Part shown: piece after piece, positions 33,480 to 43,817 of the stretch
Layout: the number at the start of each line of letters is the position of its first letter
How positions within the stretch are numbered: position 1 is the stretch's first letter
Assembly (NCBI RefSeq): GCF_008042035.1
Contig: NZ_RDBL01000029.1
Span: 912,279-976,278 of the forward strand
Length of the DNA stretch: 64,000 bases
DNA from: Streptomyces sp. col6
Lineage (GTDB): Bacteria > Actinomycetota > Actinomycetes > Streptomycetales > Streptomycetaceae
Reading direction: 5' to 3'
Notes under the pieces: model-generated
What the model was told of the DNA's origin: nothing
What the model saw: the letters and a program-made list of their open reading frames with translations, nothing else
Databases searched by the model: none
Made by a program: the position numbers and the translations under genes

Positions 33480-34571
33480 TCAGAGGCTCCGTACGACCTG
33501 GGCCACCGCTCGCTCGACCGCCGCCCGGCCATGCGCCCGGACGAGGGCGAGATGGAAGAGCGACGGCGCGACCGGCGCCCAGTGCCCGACCCGTTCGGGA
33601 TCCAGCAGGTACCCGATCACGGGCACCGGGCGGAACGGCACGTAGTCGATCCTCCCTGCCTCCCACCGGTCCGCGACCCCTCTGCTCATGCGCGCGCGCA
33701 GATCCGCGCCCGTCAGGTCCCTCAGCCGGGCACAGAAGTGGACGCCCCACTGGCGCCTGCCGACGTCGAGGACGAAGGCGAGCAGTTCGAGCGTGTAGTC
33801 CTCGGGCTCGACGGACAGCTCTTCCCGCATGCCGCGCCGGGCAACCGCGAAGAGATCAGGAGTGTTCCCGCCCTCGGAGTCGATGTGCCGGGCCAGGCCC
33901 TCGTTGACGGAGGAATTCCAGAGGTCCGGCGCCATGCGGACCCGGCCGCTGCGCCGGGTCACGAGCAGCGAGTCGTCGGCGGTCACCACCGCGACGTTCA
34001 CGCCGAAACTGCACTGCAGGAACGCGGGCGCGCGCAGGACGTCGTCCGGGTCGAGGTAGCGGGACCGCGGGCTCGTGCCGTCGGCGAAGGCCCGGTCGAG
34101 CTGCTGAGCCGCGAGAAACGTGTAGTAGTCCGTCGGGCGCAGCCGCAGCCTCACCTCGGGCCGCTCGTCGGATGCGGCACGTGAGACATCGAGCGACTCG
34201 ACAGCGTACCGGGGGCCGTTCCACGGGGGAGTACGGCCGTCGTCCCGCGCCCCTGCGCTCTCCTTCTCGATCTCGTCGCGCCACCCGGCCATTTCCTGGG
34301 GCAGCTCAGTCTCCTCGTCGAGCACCTCGATGCGGACGTTGCCGGCGGGTATCGCTCGCTCGCCGTCCCCCTCGACGATCAGCGCGTCGGTACGAAGGGG
34401 GCCCAGTGAGAAGGTGCTCCACACAGAGCAGGAATCAGCCTGTGAACCGCCTCCGTCTTCCCCGCCGCTCCGGCGTTCACGCAGTCCGGACCAGGCATTC
34501 CTCACAGTCTGTGCGGCCAACGCCCCGAGTACCGCACCGACAACTCCGCTGATCACTTCGTTTCGTCCCAT
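33480..34571 (-). CDS. Membrane-anchored Nudix-like protein
   Basis: A 363-residue protein. One hydrophobic segment lies near the N terminus (VISGVVGAVLGALAAQTV, about 6-24). A central region of about 150 residues with Asp/Arg-rich stretches resembles nothing I know. A C-terminal Nudix-like domain (about 190-310) contains AVVTADDSLLVTRRS and the Nudix helix residues RRGMREEL. The glycine-rich part of the Nudix box is irregular (SEGGNTPDLFAVA), so hydrolase activity is uncertain. It stands alone between a membrane-protein gene and thiC. The start ATG is the one before GRNEVISG, because upstream codons give an unlikely leader. Confidence 0.72.
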   Translation of the reverse strand: MGRNEVISGVVGAVLGALAAQTVRNAWSGLRERRSGGEDGGGSQADSCSVWSTFSLGPLRTDALIVEGDGERAIPAGNVRIEVLDEETELPQEMAGWRDEIEKESAGARDDGRTPPWNGPRYAVESLDVSRAASDERPEVRLRLRPTDYYTFLAAQQLDRAFADGTSPRSRYLDPDDVLRAPAFLQCSFGVNVAVVTADDSLLVTRRSGRVRMAPDLWNSSVNEGLARHIDSEGGNTPDLFAVARRGMREELSVEPEDYTLELLAFVLDVGRRQWGVHFCARLRDLTGADLRARMSRGVADRWEAGRIDYVPFRPVPVIGYLLDPERVGHWAPVAPSLFHLALVRAHGRAAVERAVAQVVRSL

Positions 34572-34666
34572 GCCCAGGAAACTAGGGAAGTTGATCACGC
34601 GGCAGGCGGTCTTGCCCCTTCCGTTACACCCTTCGTACACCCCCGTCCCGGGGCGCACAACGGACC

Positions 34667-34699
34667 GTACGGCCCCGGCGGCGGACACCGGAGCCGTAC
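34667..34699 (-). terminator. Hairpin after thiC
   Basis: Arms GTACGGC-CCCGG and CCGG-A-GCCGTAC pair almost perfectly around a 9-nt loop, 21 nt past the thiC stop. A likely terminator for the thiC transcript, without a clear U-run. Confidence 0.55.
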
Positions 34700-34719
34700 G
34701 CGATCAGTCCCGCATCGGG

Positions 34720-36513
<1,794 letters not shown>

Positions 36514-36521
36514 GAGACCTA

Positions 36522-36632
36522 CTCCCTACGCCGGCATTACCCGGTAACAGGTTCGGCGGTCGGCGCAGCGTTTCCCGTACGTACGTACGGCGATCAGCGC
36601 CCTCTCAGCCCGGTGCTCCGAGCTCCCGCGTG
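36522..36632 (-). ncRNA. TPP riboswitch (THI element) controlling thiC
   Basis: Read on the minus strand, the leader contains CGGGCTGAGAGGG at its 5' side (plus-strand CCCTCTCAGCCCG near 36600-36612) and GAACCTG-TTACCGGGTAATGCCGGCGTAGGGA at its 3' side. These are the conserved halves of the TPP aptamer. The aptamer ends about 10 nt before the thiC ATG, so control is probably by occluding the ribosome site (GGGAGTAGG), as in other actinobacteria. Confidence 0.95.
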
Positions 36633-36709
36633 TGCAAAGGTGCCACCACGCTAGCCCCCGGACGGGCGGGCTGAACAGAGGGCCCCGTCCTTCTTGCGAT
36701 GATCGGCCG

Positions 36710-38041
36710 GTGACGCCCCCTCTTCGCGACCCAGAACCGCAGGGCCACCAGCACGCCCACACGCACAGCCATGGCCCGGCCGCACCCGTCTCCGCCCATC
36801 TGCGCAAGGTGATCGCCGCCGTGCTGATCCCCTTCGCAGTCGCCGTGTTCGTCGGCCTCGTCGCACTCTGGCCGGGAGGTGCACCGGGGCACGAACGGAC
36901 CGGCGTCGGCTTCGACCGGCAGACCCAGCAGGGAAAGGTGGTGAGTGTCGTCAAGGTCGACTGTGAGGACGTGAACGCCGCCCAGCTCCCCGTCGACGGC
37001 GCCGCCACCCCGCCGGAGGGGCAGTCGGCAGTCGGCCGCGGCCGCTGCTCGAAGGCCACCGTCGAGGTCGCCAGCGGCCCCGACGAGGGGCGCCGGTTTG
37101 TCGAGGTGGTCCAGCCGGACGCGCCCCGGCAACTACGGCAGGGTCAGGGGGTGGTGGTGGCGTACGCCCCCGACGCGCCCCACGACCTCCAGTACTCCGT
37201 GACGGACGTGAACCGGAAGTTCCCGCTGGTGCTGCTGGCCGGGATCTTCGCACTCGCGGTGGTGCTCGTGGGCAGGATGCGCGGGGTCATGGCCCTGGTG
37301 GCGCTCGCCCTGTCATTCGCCGTGCTGACCCTGTTCATCCTCCCGGCCATCCTCCAGGGGTCGAACCCGCTGCTGGTGGCGGTCGTCGGAGCCGGCGCGA
37401 TCATGCTGATCGCGCTCTACATCTGCCACGGGCTGACCGCCCGCACCTCCGTCGCCGTCATCGGCACCCTGATCTCACTGCTCCTGATCGGGCTGCTCGG
37501 CTCGCTCTTCATCGGCTGGGCGAGCCTGAGCGGGAACACCGACGACAACACCGGCCTCATCCACGGCCTGTATCCGCACATCGACATGAGCGGCCTGCTG
37601 CTGGCCGGCGTCATCATCGGCTCCCTGGGGGTACTCGACGACGTGACGGTCACCCAGACCTCGGCGGTCTGGGAGCTGCACCAGGCGAACCCCACCATGA
37701 ATGCGAGGCAGCTCTACCGGGCAGGGATCAGAATCGGGCGCGATCACATCGCCTCGGTCGTCAACACCCTGGTGCTCGCCTATGCGGGCGCCGCGCTTCC
37801 GCTCCTGTTGCTGTTCTCGGTCGCGCAGAGCGGTGTGGGCACGGTCGCCAACAGCGAGCTGGTGGCGGAGGAGATCGTGCGCACCCTCGTCGGCTCGATC
37901 GGGCTGGTCGCCTCCGTGCCGGTGACGACCGCGCTCGCGGCACTGGTCGTCTCCGCGGACCGCACGGGGCTCGGCGCTGAAGCCGGAGCTTCGGCGCCCG
38001 TACGGAGCGGGAGGGGCCGGCGACGGCGGGCGAGGCTGTGA
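36710..38041 (+). CDS. YibE/F-family membrane protein
   Basis: A 443-residue integral membrane protein. The N-terminal cytoplasmic segment is His-rich (HQHAHTHSHG). One helix near 45-62 is followed by an extracytoplasmic domain (about 70-165). Seven or so further helices run from about 170 to 415, including GVLDDVTVTQTSAVWEL, characteristic of the YibE/F family. The tail is Arg-rich. Function in the family is unknown; a transporter or membrane sensor is likely. The GTG at VTPPLRDPEPQ is used. It is divergent from the TPP-riboswitch leader. Confidence 0.87.
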   Translation: MTPPLRDPEPQGHQHAHTHSHGPAAPVSAHLRKVIAAVLIPFAVAVFVGLVALWPGGAPGHERTGVGFDRQTQQGKVVSVVKVDCEDVNAAQLPVDGAATPPEGQSAVGRGRCSKATVEVASGPDEGRRFVEVVQPDAPRQLRQGQGVVVAYAPDAPHDLQYSVTDVNRKFPLVLLAGIFALAVVLVGRMRGVMALVALALSFAVLTLFILPAILQGSNPLLVAVVGAGAIMLIALYICHGLTARTSVAVIGTLISLLLIGLLGSLFIGWASLSGNTDDNTGLIHGLYPHIDMSGLLLAGVIIGSLGVLDDVTVTQTSAVWELHQANPTMNARQLYRAGIRIGRDHIASVVNTLVLAYAGAALPLLLLFSVAQSGVGTVANSELVAEEIVRTLVGSIGLVASVPVTTALAALVVSADRTGLGAEAGASAPVRSGRGRRRRARL

Positions 38042-38117
38042 GGGAAACACGGAGCGTGATTCACCCGTTCGGCAGGTGTTGTGTTCGAGTGGCACGGAGG
38101 GCCCTAGGACAGGGGCT

Positions 38118-38525
38118 TCAGCCCGCGTTCTGCTCTTCGGCCAGAATGCGCCCCAGCGCCTCCTCCAAGTTGCCGTCGAAGTCACCCTGCGTGCCCTCCT
38201 GCCCGAGCGGCACCAGCTTGTCCGTGCGGTCGAGGAAGGCGACAAGAGGGGCCGTGCCCGCCCGGAAGAGCGCACGGTCGGCACCCACCTGCAGCCGGAT
38301 GTGGACATCGGACAGCCCCTCGGGCTCGGTCGGCGCAATGTGCACATCGCCGTCGCCACTGGGGCTGTTGAGGCCGTCGAGCAGCAGCTCACGACCGAAG
38401 GCCCAGGTGACGGGGGCGTCGCCGGGCAGATGGAAGGTCATCCGGATCGCGTACGGATCGCACACTTCGTACCGGAGCTCCACCGGGATACGGAATGAGA
38501 GCTCCTCGGAGACGAGGAAGCTCAT
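38118..38525 (-). CDS. ssgA: SsgA-like sporulation/cell-division regulator SsgA
   Basis: A 135-residue SALP-family protein nearly identical, from memory, to SsgA of S. coelicolor (MSFLVSEELSFRIPVELRYE at the start, LAEEQNAG at the end). SsgA marks sites of septation and branching and activates sporulation-specific cell division by recruiting SsgB and then FtsZ. Two adjacent ATG codons occur; the second is preferred because GAGG is then five bases upstream. Its activator SsgR is encoded 131 nt upstream on the same strand, the conserved arrangement in streptomycetes. Confidence 0.95.
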   Translation of the reverse strand: MSFLVSEELSFRIPVELRYEVCDPYAIRMTFHLPGDAPVTWAFGRELLLDGLNSPSGDGDVHIAPTEPEGLSDVHIRLQVGADRALFRAGTAPLVAFLDRTDKLVPLGQEGTQGDFDGNLEEALGRILAEEQNAG

Positions 38526-38656
38526 CATGACCTCAGCTTGAACCGACTCACGCATCGTTCAACCCCGCAGTAGATGAATCTGGCCAGGAATGATCCCCCA
38601 TGGCCCTATTGACGCCATCGTGATGCACGCGATAGCAGATCACAAGGAGTGATTTT

Positions 38657-39427
38657 TCAGATACTGATAGAGAACACGAACGAACGCAAGAGGCTGGCCA
38701 CTTCACCGCGTAGTCGTTCGACTGCGGGGAGCAACCGTTCTTCTTCGTCGAGGGGTACCGAAATGGCCATCGCGGCAGCGGTGAATCCGGCCGCGATCGG
38801 GATGGCCGCACAGACCGTCCCGAGGGCGTACTCCTGGCGCTCGATGACCGGTTCCGTGCGCTCCAGCGAGCGCAGGCGCGTCAGGAACGCCGAGCGGTCG
38901 CGCACGGAGTACCTGGTCAGCGGACGGACCGGGTGCCGGTCCAGATGGTCCTCGCGGGCCTTCTCGTCGAGCCGGCTCAGCAGGCACTGGCCGATCGCGT
39001 GGGCGTGCCCGGTCTCGCGGAAGGCTGCCCACTCGTCCACCGCGGGCTGCTCGGGGGTATCGGCCACGGCGAGTAGTTCGATCTCGCCCTCGCGGTAGAT
39101 GGCGCAGTACACCGGGGCTCCCACGATGTCCCGCCAGCGGCTCAGCGACTGGGTCAGGGTGCCGCGCCGGTTCTGCAGGGCGCCGTCACCCATCAGCCGT
39201 TCGGCGGCTGCGCCGAAGAGGAAGACGCCGTTCTCCCGGCGCAGGTATCCCTCATGGGTCAGCGTCCGCAGCAGGTGGTAGGCGGTGGGCAGGGGGAGCC
39301 CCGCTTCCCTCGCGAGCTGTTTGGCCGGGGCCCCGTCGCGATGGGTACCCACAGCCTCCAGCAGCCTCAGCGCCCGCTGCACCGACCCGATGAGCGTCGG
39401 AACAGACGTACTCGATGCCGTGGTCAA
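38657..39427 (-). CDS. ssgR: IclR-family activator of ssgA
   Basis: A 256-residue IclR regulator. The N-terminal winged HTH (about 10-75) contains QRALRLLEAVGTH and REAGLPLPTAYHLLRTL. The effector domain (about 85-250) has CLLSRLDEKAREDHL. By position next to ssgA it is SsgR, which in S. coelicolor is needed for ssgA transcription and so controls the onset of sporulation division. The ligand is unknown. Full family length. Confidence 0.94.
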   Translation of the reverse strand: MTTASSTSVPTLIGSVQRALRLLEAVGTHRDGAPAKQLAREAGLPLPTAYHLLRTLTHEGYLRRENGVFLFGAAAERLMGDGALQNRRGTLTQSLSRWRDIVGAPVYCAIYREGEIELLAVADTPEQPAVDEWAAFRETGHAHAIGQCLLSRLDEKAREDHLDRHPVRPLTRYSVRDRSAFLTRLRSLERTEPVIERQEYALGTVCAAIPIAAGFTAAAMAISVPLDEEERLLPAVERLRGEVASLLRSFVFSISI

Positions 39428-39669
39428 CGGTCACCCCCAGGCGTGGTGACGGGCGGTCAGCCCGCCCGTGGGGGCCGCCCCCACAGGTCTGCCGCGGACC
39501 TGGGGGTCCGGAGGCCGGATCCCGCACAAACCACTGGTCGGGGTGGTGACTTACGGTGCTTTTCCCAGGCGGCGGGCAGCGGACTGTCACTGTATCGGCA
39601 GCCCTGTGACCGGGTGCCGATTCGCCTTTCCCTTAGCTCAGCTGGGCTAATCCCCCGTCTGGCGTGCGG

Positions 39670-39885
39670 TCACCAGCCGTTGCGCGAGGACGACGACATG
39701 AACTTCCGTACGAGGAAGACGAGCCCGCCGACCAGGAGCACGAAGATCAGGATTTTGAACAGCAGACCGACCACGAACGCGACCAGGCTGGCGATCAGCC
39801 CGCCGAACACGACGATCGCGATTACGGGCACCGCGATCCACTTCACCCACCAGGGCATCCCAGCGAATATCTCCCGTACAGCCAT
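39670..39885 (-). CDS. Small membrane protein (DUF5326-like)
   Basis: A 71-residue protein with two closely spaced hydrophobic segments (about 12-33 and 40-60; WWVKWIAVPVIAIVVFGGLI, then LLFKILIFVLLVGGLVFLV) and a basic, Ser-rich tail. Proteins like this are conserved in Streptomyces without known function. It is on the same strand as ssgR but about 240 bp away, so probably separate. Confidence 0.75.
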   Translation of the reverse strand: MAVREIFAGMPWWVKWIAVPVIAIVVFGGLIASLVAFVVGLLFKILIFVLLVGGLVFLVRKFMSSSSRNGW

Positions 39886-40015
39886 CGTCCTTACCTCGTC
39901 TCTGTGAGTTCCTGCTTCGATGCTAGAGGCGAGAGGGCGGTCTCCGGGTCCCGGGAAGCCCTTGTCCTCCCCTGATCGATCCCCTAGGGAACCCGGAGAG
40001 ACGCCGGCCGCGGAC

Positions 40016-40333
40016 TCATCCCTCGGGCGGTGAGAAGACCACCATCACACGCAGGTCCTCGGTGATGTGGTGGAACTTGTGGGCCGTGCCGGCGGGTACG
40101 TACACGACACTCCCTCGTCCCACCTGGGTGGTTTCCATGCCGACGGTGATCGACGCGCGACCGCTCACCACGAGGTAGACCTCGTCCTGGCCGTGCGGCC
40201 GCTGCGGGTCGAGCTCTCCCGCGTTCAGGGCGTACAGGCCGACCGACATGTTCCTCTCGCGGAGGAACTGCAGGTACGCGCCGTCGTTGGCGACCCGTTC
40301 CGCCTCGAGTTCGTCCAGTCTGAAAGCCTTCAT
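40016..40333 (-). CDS. Cupin-domain protein
   Basis: A 105-residue single-cupin protein. The two metal-binding cupin motifs are visible: PHGQDEVYLVVSG (H, Q/E positions) and PAGTAHKFHHI (terminal His). Small stand-alone cupins act as metal-dependent isomerases, dioxygenases or binding proteins, and the substrate here is unknown. The start ATG precedes KAFRLDELE; the frame continues upstream into poor sequence. Divergent from the next gene by about 70 bp. Confidence 0.82.
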   Translation of the reverse strand: MKAFRLDELEAERVANDGAYLQFLRERNMSVGLYALNAGELDPQRPHGQDEVYLVVSGRASITVGMETTQVGRGSVVYVPAGTAHKFHHITEDLRVMVVFSPPEG

Positions 40334-40401
40334 GGCCCGTCCGCCCCTTGCCTCTGCCCAGCCGGTGTTCGCCACCGATCATGTCTGCCACGATCAGACA
40401 C

Positions 40402-40779
40402 ATGAAGAATTTCGTAGTCAAGACGATCGCCAACGCGGGTGCGCTGGCCGTGGCCATCTGGCTGCTCCACGACATCACGCTGACCGGCGGCAGCACCGGC
40501 CGCAAGGCCCTCACCCTGATCCTGGTCGCCTTGGTCTTCGGCCTGGTCAACGTGGTGGTCAAGCCCATCGTGAAGCTGCTCACCCTGCCCCTCTTCATCC
40601 TCACCCTGGGCCTGATCACCCTCGTGGTGAACGCGCTGATGCTGCTGCTCACCTCCTGGCTGGCCGGTGTACTGAACCTGAGCTTCCACGTCGACGGCTT
40701 CTGGACCGCCGTCCTCGGCGGCCTGATCGTCTCGATCGTGTCCTGGGCGCTGAACGTCGTCCTCCCGGACGAGGACTGA
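40402..40779 (+). CDS. Phage holin family 4-like small membrane protein
   Basis: A 125-residue protein with four hydrophobic segments (about 8-25, 35-55, 60-85 and 95-118), matching the holin-4 superfamily type common in bacterial chromosomes. Despite the family name nothing phage-related surrounds it, so a general envelope role is more likely. The ATG before KNFVVKTIAN is used; another ATG seven codons upstream is possible. Confidence 0.78.
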   Translation: MKNFVVKTIANAGALAVAIWLLHDITLTGGSTGRKALTLILVALVFGLVNVVVKPIVKLLTLPLFILTLGLITLVVNALMLLLTSWLAGVLNLSFHVDGFWTAVLGGLIVSIVSWALNVVLPDED

Positions 40780-40865
40780 TCCGCCCGGCGGCGAATGATC
40801 CACAGCCACCTGAAACAGTGCGGTCGGGACCGGTGACCGGCCGGGGAGAGAAGCGAGGACGAAGC

Positions 40866-41996
40866 ATGAGCACCATGGGCGACGGAACCCGGGCGGTACG
40901 CGCGGGGCTGCCGGAACCGCAGCAGTACGAGCCCACCCTCCCCGGACCGGTCTTCGCCGCGCACTTCCACCTGTCCGGCGAGCCGACCGGTCCGTACACC
41001 TACGGCCGGGACAGCAATCCGACCTGGACCCATCTGGAACGGGCCATCGGAGAACTCGAAGCACCGGGGGAGGACGTGGAGACCACCGTCTTCGCCTCCG
41101 GGATGGCGGCGATCTCGGCCGTCCTCCTGTCCCAGGTGCGCAGCGGCGACACCGTCGTACTCCCTGACGACGGCTACCAGGCGCTCCCCCTGCTGCGTGC
41201 CCAGCTGGAGGCGTACGGAGTCGAGGTGAGGACCGCGCCGACCGGCGGTGACGCGCAGCTGGCCGTTCTGGAGGGCGCGAAGCTGCTGTGGATCGAGACG
41301 CCTTCCAATCCGGGACTCGACGTCTGCGACGTGCGACGCCTCGTCGAGGCCGCCCACGCCGGCGGCACGCTGGTCGCCGTCGACAACACCCTTGCCACCC
41401 CGCTCGGCCAGCGCCCGCTGGAGCTGGGCGCCGACTTCTCGGTGGCCAGTGACACCAAGGGCATGACGGGCCACGGGGACCTTCTCCTCGGCCACGTGAC
41501 CTGCCGCGATCCGGAACTGGCGGCGGGGGTACGGCGCTGGCGCAAGGTCGTCGGTGCGATCCCCGGCCCGATGGAGGCCTGGCTCGCGCACCGGTCGCTG
41601 GCGACGCTGGAGCTACGCATCGAGCGGCAGTGCGCCAACGCTCTCGCGCTCGCCGAGACACTCGCCAAGCACCAGGCCGTGTCCGGGCTGCGCTACCCCG
41701 GCCTGCCCACCGACCCCGCGCATCAGAACGCGGTACGGCAGATGCGGCGCTTCGGCTCGGTGGTGTCGTTCGTGCTGGCCGACCGGGAAACCGCGGAGCA
41801 CTTTCTGTCGGCCCTGAGGCTGGCCGAGGACGCGACGAGCTTCGGCGGCGTACGCTCCACCGCCGAGCGGCGGGGCCGCTGGGGCGGCGACGCCGTACCG
41901 GAAGGCTTCATCCGCTTCTCCGTCGGCGCCGAGAACACCGCCGACCTGGTGGCCGATGTCGAACAGGCACTGGCCGTGGCCACCGGCGGGAACTGA
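40866..41996 (+). CDS. Cystathionine gamma-lyase/synthase-like PLP enzyme
   Basis: A 376-residue fold-type I PLP enzyme of the Cys/Met metabolism family. YTYGRDSNPT, FASGMAAISAVLL, and SVASDTKGMTGHGD with the Schiff-base lysine identify it, as does SVGAENTADLVADVEQAL at the C terminus. Reaction choice (gamma-lyase, beta-lyase or gamma-synthase) cannot be fixed from motifs. A ribosome site GGGGAGAG precedes the ATG. A LysR regulator lies about 220 bp downstream on the same strand. Confidence 0.88.
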   Translation: MSTMGDGTRAVRAGLPEPQQYEPTLPGPVFAAHFHLSGEPTGPYTYGRDSNPTWTHLERAIGELEAPGEDVETTVFASGMAAISAVLLSQVRSGDTVVLPDDGYQALPLLRAQLEAYGVEVRTAPTGGDAQLAVLEGAKLLWIETPSNPGLDVCDVRRLVEAAHAGGTLVAVDNTLATPLGQRPLELGADFSVASDTKGMTGHGDLLLGHVTCRDPELAAGVRRWRKVVGAIPGPMEAWLAHRSLATLELRIERQCANALALAETLAKHQAVSGLRYPGLPTDPAHQNAVRQMRRFGSVVSFVLADRETAEHFLSALRLAEDATSFGGVRSTAERRGRWGGDAVPEGFIRFSVGAENTADLVADVEQALAVATGGN

Positions 41997-42218
41997 CCGC
42001 CTACTCCACCCCTGCGCGGTACGGACGGTCCGAGCCTCCCCCCTCGTGGCTCGGACCGCCCCGGCCCTTCGTGTTCTCCTCGCGAAGAACCGCCTCGACA
42101 AGGCTAGTTGACTCTGCGTCAGTGTCCAATCACAGTAGTGACAGAGGCCTATCGACATATTTATAGCTGTTCGGGCCCCATCGGATGCGTCGCTGCGTGC
42201 GGGCGGAAGGGAGGGGAC

Positions 42219-43115
42219 GTGGATCTGGCCTTACTGCGCACCTTCGTCACCGTTCACCGAGCGGGTTCCTTCACCCGCGCCGCCGCCCTCCTCGGCCTCT
42301 CGCAGCCCGCGGTGACCTCGCAGATCCGCACGCTGGAACGACAGCTGGGCCGCCCGCTCTTTCTGCGCAGGGCCCGCGGGGTGACCCCGACGACGATCGG
42401 CGACGAGCTCGCGCACCGGGCCGCTCCCCACCTGGACGCGCTCGTCGAGATCACCGAGACCGACCTCGACGAGGAATCGGGCGTGCGGACCCTGCATCTG
42501 GCCGGGCCCCCGGAGTTCCTCTCGCTGCGGGTCCTGCCCGCACTGACCCCACTGATCACCCAGGGGCTCGCACTGCGGGGTTCGTTCTCCGCCGACACGG
42601 ACGAGACTCTGGACGGCCTGGCCGCCGGACACCACGACCTGGCCGTCGTGACGGCCCGGCCGCGCGGGGAACTGCTCACCGCCACTCCGCTCTGCGACGA
42701 GGAGCACATCCTCATCGCCGCTCCTCGCTGGGCCGGCCGCCTGGGGCCGGGAACGCTGCGGCGCAACGGCCCCGTGGTCCTGGAGCAGCTGCCCGTGGTC
42801 GAGGTGCACGAGAGCCTTCCGCTCGTCTCCAGCTACTGGAACGCCGTCTTCGACAGCCCACCCGCAGCCGCGGGAGCCGTCATCGCGCCGGATCTGCGGG
42901 CGGTCCTGGAGTGCGCGGCCGCCGGCGCCGGGCTCGCCGTGCTGCCGCGCTATCTGTGCGAGGGCGCGCTTGAACGGGGCGAGGTGGTGGCACTTCTCGA
43001 CCCTCCGGTGCCGCCCCTGCGCACCTACTTCCTGGCCGCGCGAACCGGCACACTCGCACTCCCTCACCTCTCCCGGGCGCATGAGTGGCTGCTGCGGGCT
43101 GCGGCCGACTGGTGA
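42219..43115 (+). CDS. LysR-family transcriptional regulator
   Basis: A 298-residue regulator with the LysR HTH at the extreme N terminus (LALLRTFVTVHRAGSFTRAAALLGLSQPAVTSQIRTLE) and a two-lobe effector domain (about 90-295). The GTG start is supported by a GGAAGGGAGGGG ribosome site. The upstream 222 bp contain AT-rich sequence (GACATATTTATAGC) that may hold the promoter. The neighbouring PLP enzyme is a plausible target, but LysR regulators are usually divergent from targets, and this one is not. Confidence 0.9.
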   Translation: MDLALLRTFVTVHRAGSFTRAAALLGLSQPAVTSQIRTLERQLGRPLFLRRARGVTPTTIGDELAHRAAPHLDALVEITETDLDEESGVRTLHLAGPPEFLSLRVLPALTPLITQGLALRGSFSADTDETLDGLAAGHHDLAVVTARPRGELLTATPLCDEEHILIAAPRWAGRLGPGTLRRNGPVVLEQLPVVEVHESLPLVSSYWNAVFDSPPAAAGAVIAPDLRAVLECAAAGAGLAVLPRYLCEGALERGEVVALLDPPVPPLRTYFLAARTGTLALPHLSRAHEWLLRAAADW

Positions 43116-43178
43116 CCCCAGGAGCGCTCAACGGCGTTCCGGTGTTTCAGAACGGGTCGCGCGGGCCACGCTTCTGCC

Positions 43179-43658
43179 ATGACCGAACGTCCTGTGGTCA
43201 AGCGCACCGCACGCGCCATCCTGCTCGACGGCGACGACCTCATCCTCATCAAGCGCACCAAGCCCGGGGTTGACCCGTACTGGCTCACGCCGGGTGGCGG
43301 GGTCGAGCCCGAGGACGCCACCGTCGTCGACGCTCTGCACCGCGAGGTGGACGAGGAACTGGGCGCGAAGATCACCGATGTGGTGCCCTGCTTCGTCGAT
43401 ACCGTGGAACACATCGAGGAGGGCGGGGTGAAGGGCGTCAAGGTCCAGCACTTCTTCGTCTGCCGCCTCGATTCCATGGACCTGTCCCTGCGCCACGGAC
43501 CCGAGATTGACAAGCCCTGCGGGGAGTACGACGTCGTCCGGGTGCCCTTCAGCCGGGTCGGCATCGCCGCAGTGCACCTGGTGCCGCTGTCGCTGCGGCA
43601 CTACCTGGACGGCAATATCGAGGGGGTCCGGGCCTTGCACGCCGCCGACCTGGGCTGA
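43179..43658 (+). CDS. Nudix hydrolase
   Basis: A 159-residue Nudix protein. The Nudix box appears as TPGGGVEPED followed by LHREVDEELG, with a two-residue insertion relative to the usual spacing. ILLDGDDLILIKRTKPG is the first strand pair. Members hydrolyse nucleoside diphosphates linked to other groups, and the substrate is not predictable. Follows the LysR gene by about 60 bp. Confidence 0.88.
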   Translation: MTERPVVKRTARAILLDGDDLILIKRTKPGVDPYWLTPGGGVEPEDATVVDALHREVDEELGAKITDVVPCFVDTVEHIEEGGVKGVKVQHFFVCRLDSMDLSLRHGPEIDKPCGEYDVVRVPFSRVGIAAVHLVPLSLRHYLDGNIEGVRALHAADLG

Positions 43659-43704
43659 TGTGCCGAGCCACTGGTCCGGGCTCGCGCCCCGCTCCCTGCG
43701 GCGT

Positions 43705-43718
43705 GTTTCACGTGAAAC
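43705..43718. other. parS site
   Basis: GTTTCACGTGAAAC, a perfect ParB-binding palindrome, lies in the 159-bp gap between the Nudix and tandem GNAT genes. Confidence 0.95.
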
Positions 43719-43817
43719 GGTTCCCGGTCTGGACCAGGAGCAATTTTCGGCTGCGCGTCTCGGCCAGTTCCGGTAAAGCGGTGGACGGCGATCATCGAGT
43801 CGGACAGCCTGGCCCGT

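Noticed and set aside
39628..39650. TTAGCTCAGCTGGGCTAA, reminiscent of a tRNA D-arm
   Set aside because: It is a near-perfect 18-bp dyad, and no anticodon arm or T-arm (GGTTCGA) follows. It is better read as a small hairpin between ssgR and the DUF5326-like gene.
40402..40779. Prophage remnant suggested by a holin-like protein
   Set aside because: Only the small four-helix membrane protein is holin-like. There is no lysin, capsid or integrase gene around it, and such proteins are common chromosomal genes.
40796..40804. TGATCCACA as another DnaA box
   Set aside because: It departs from the preferred TTGTCCACA at two positions and stands alone next to a gene start.
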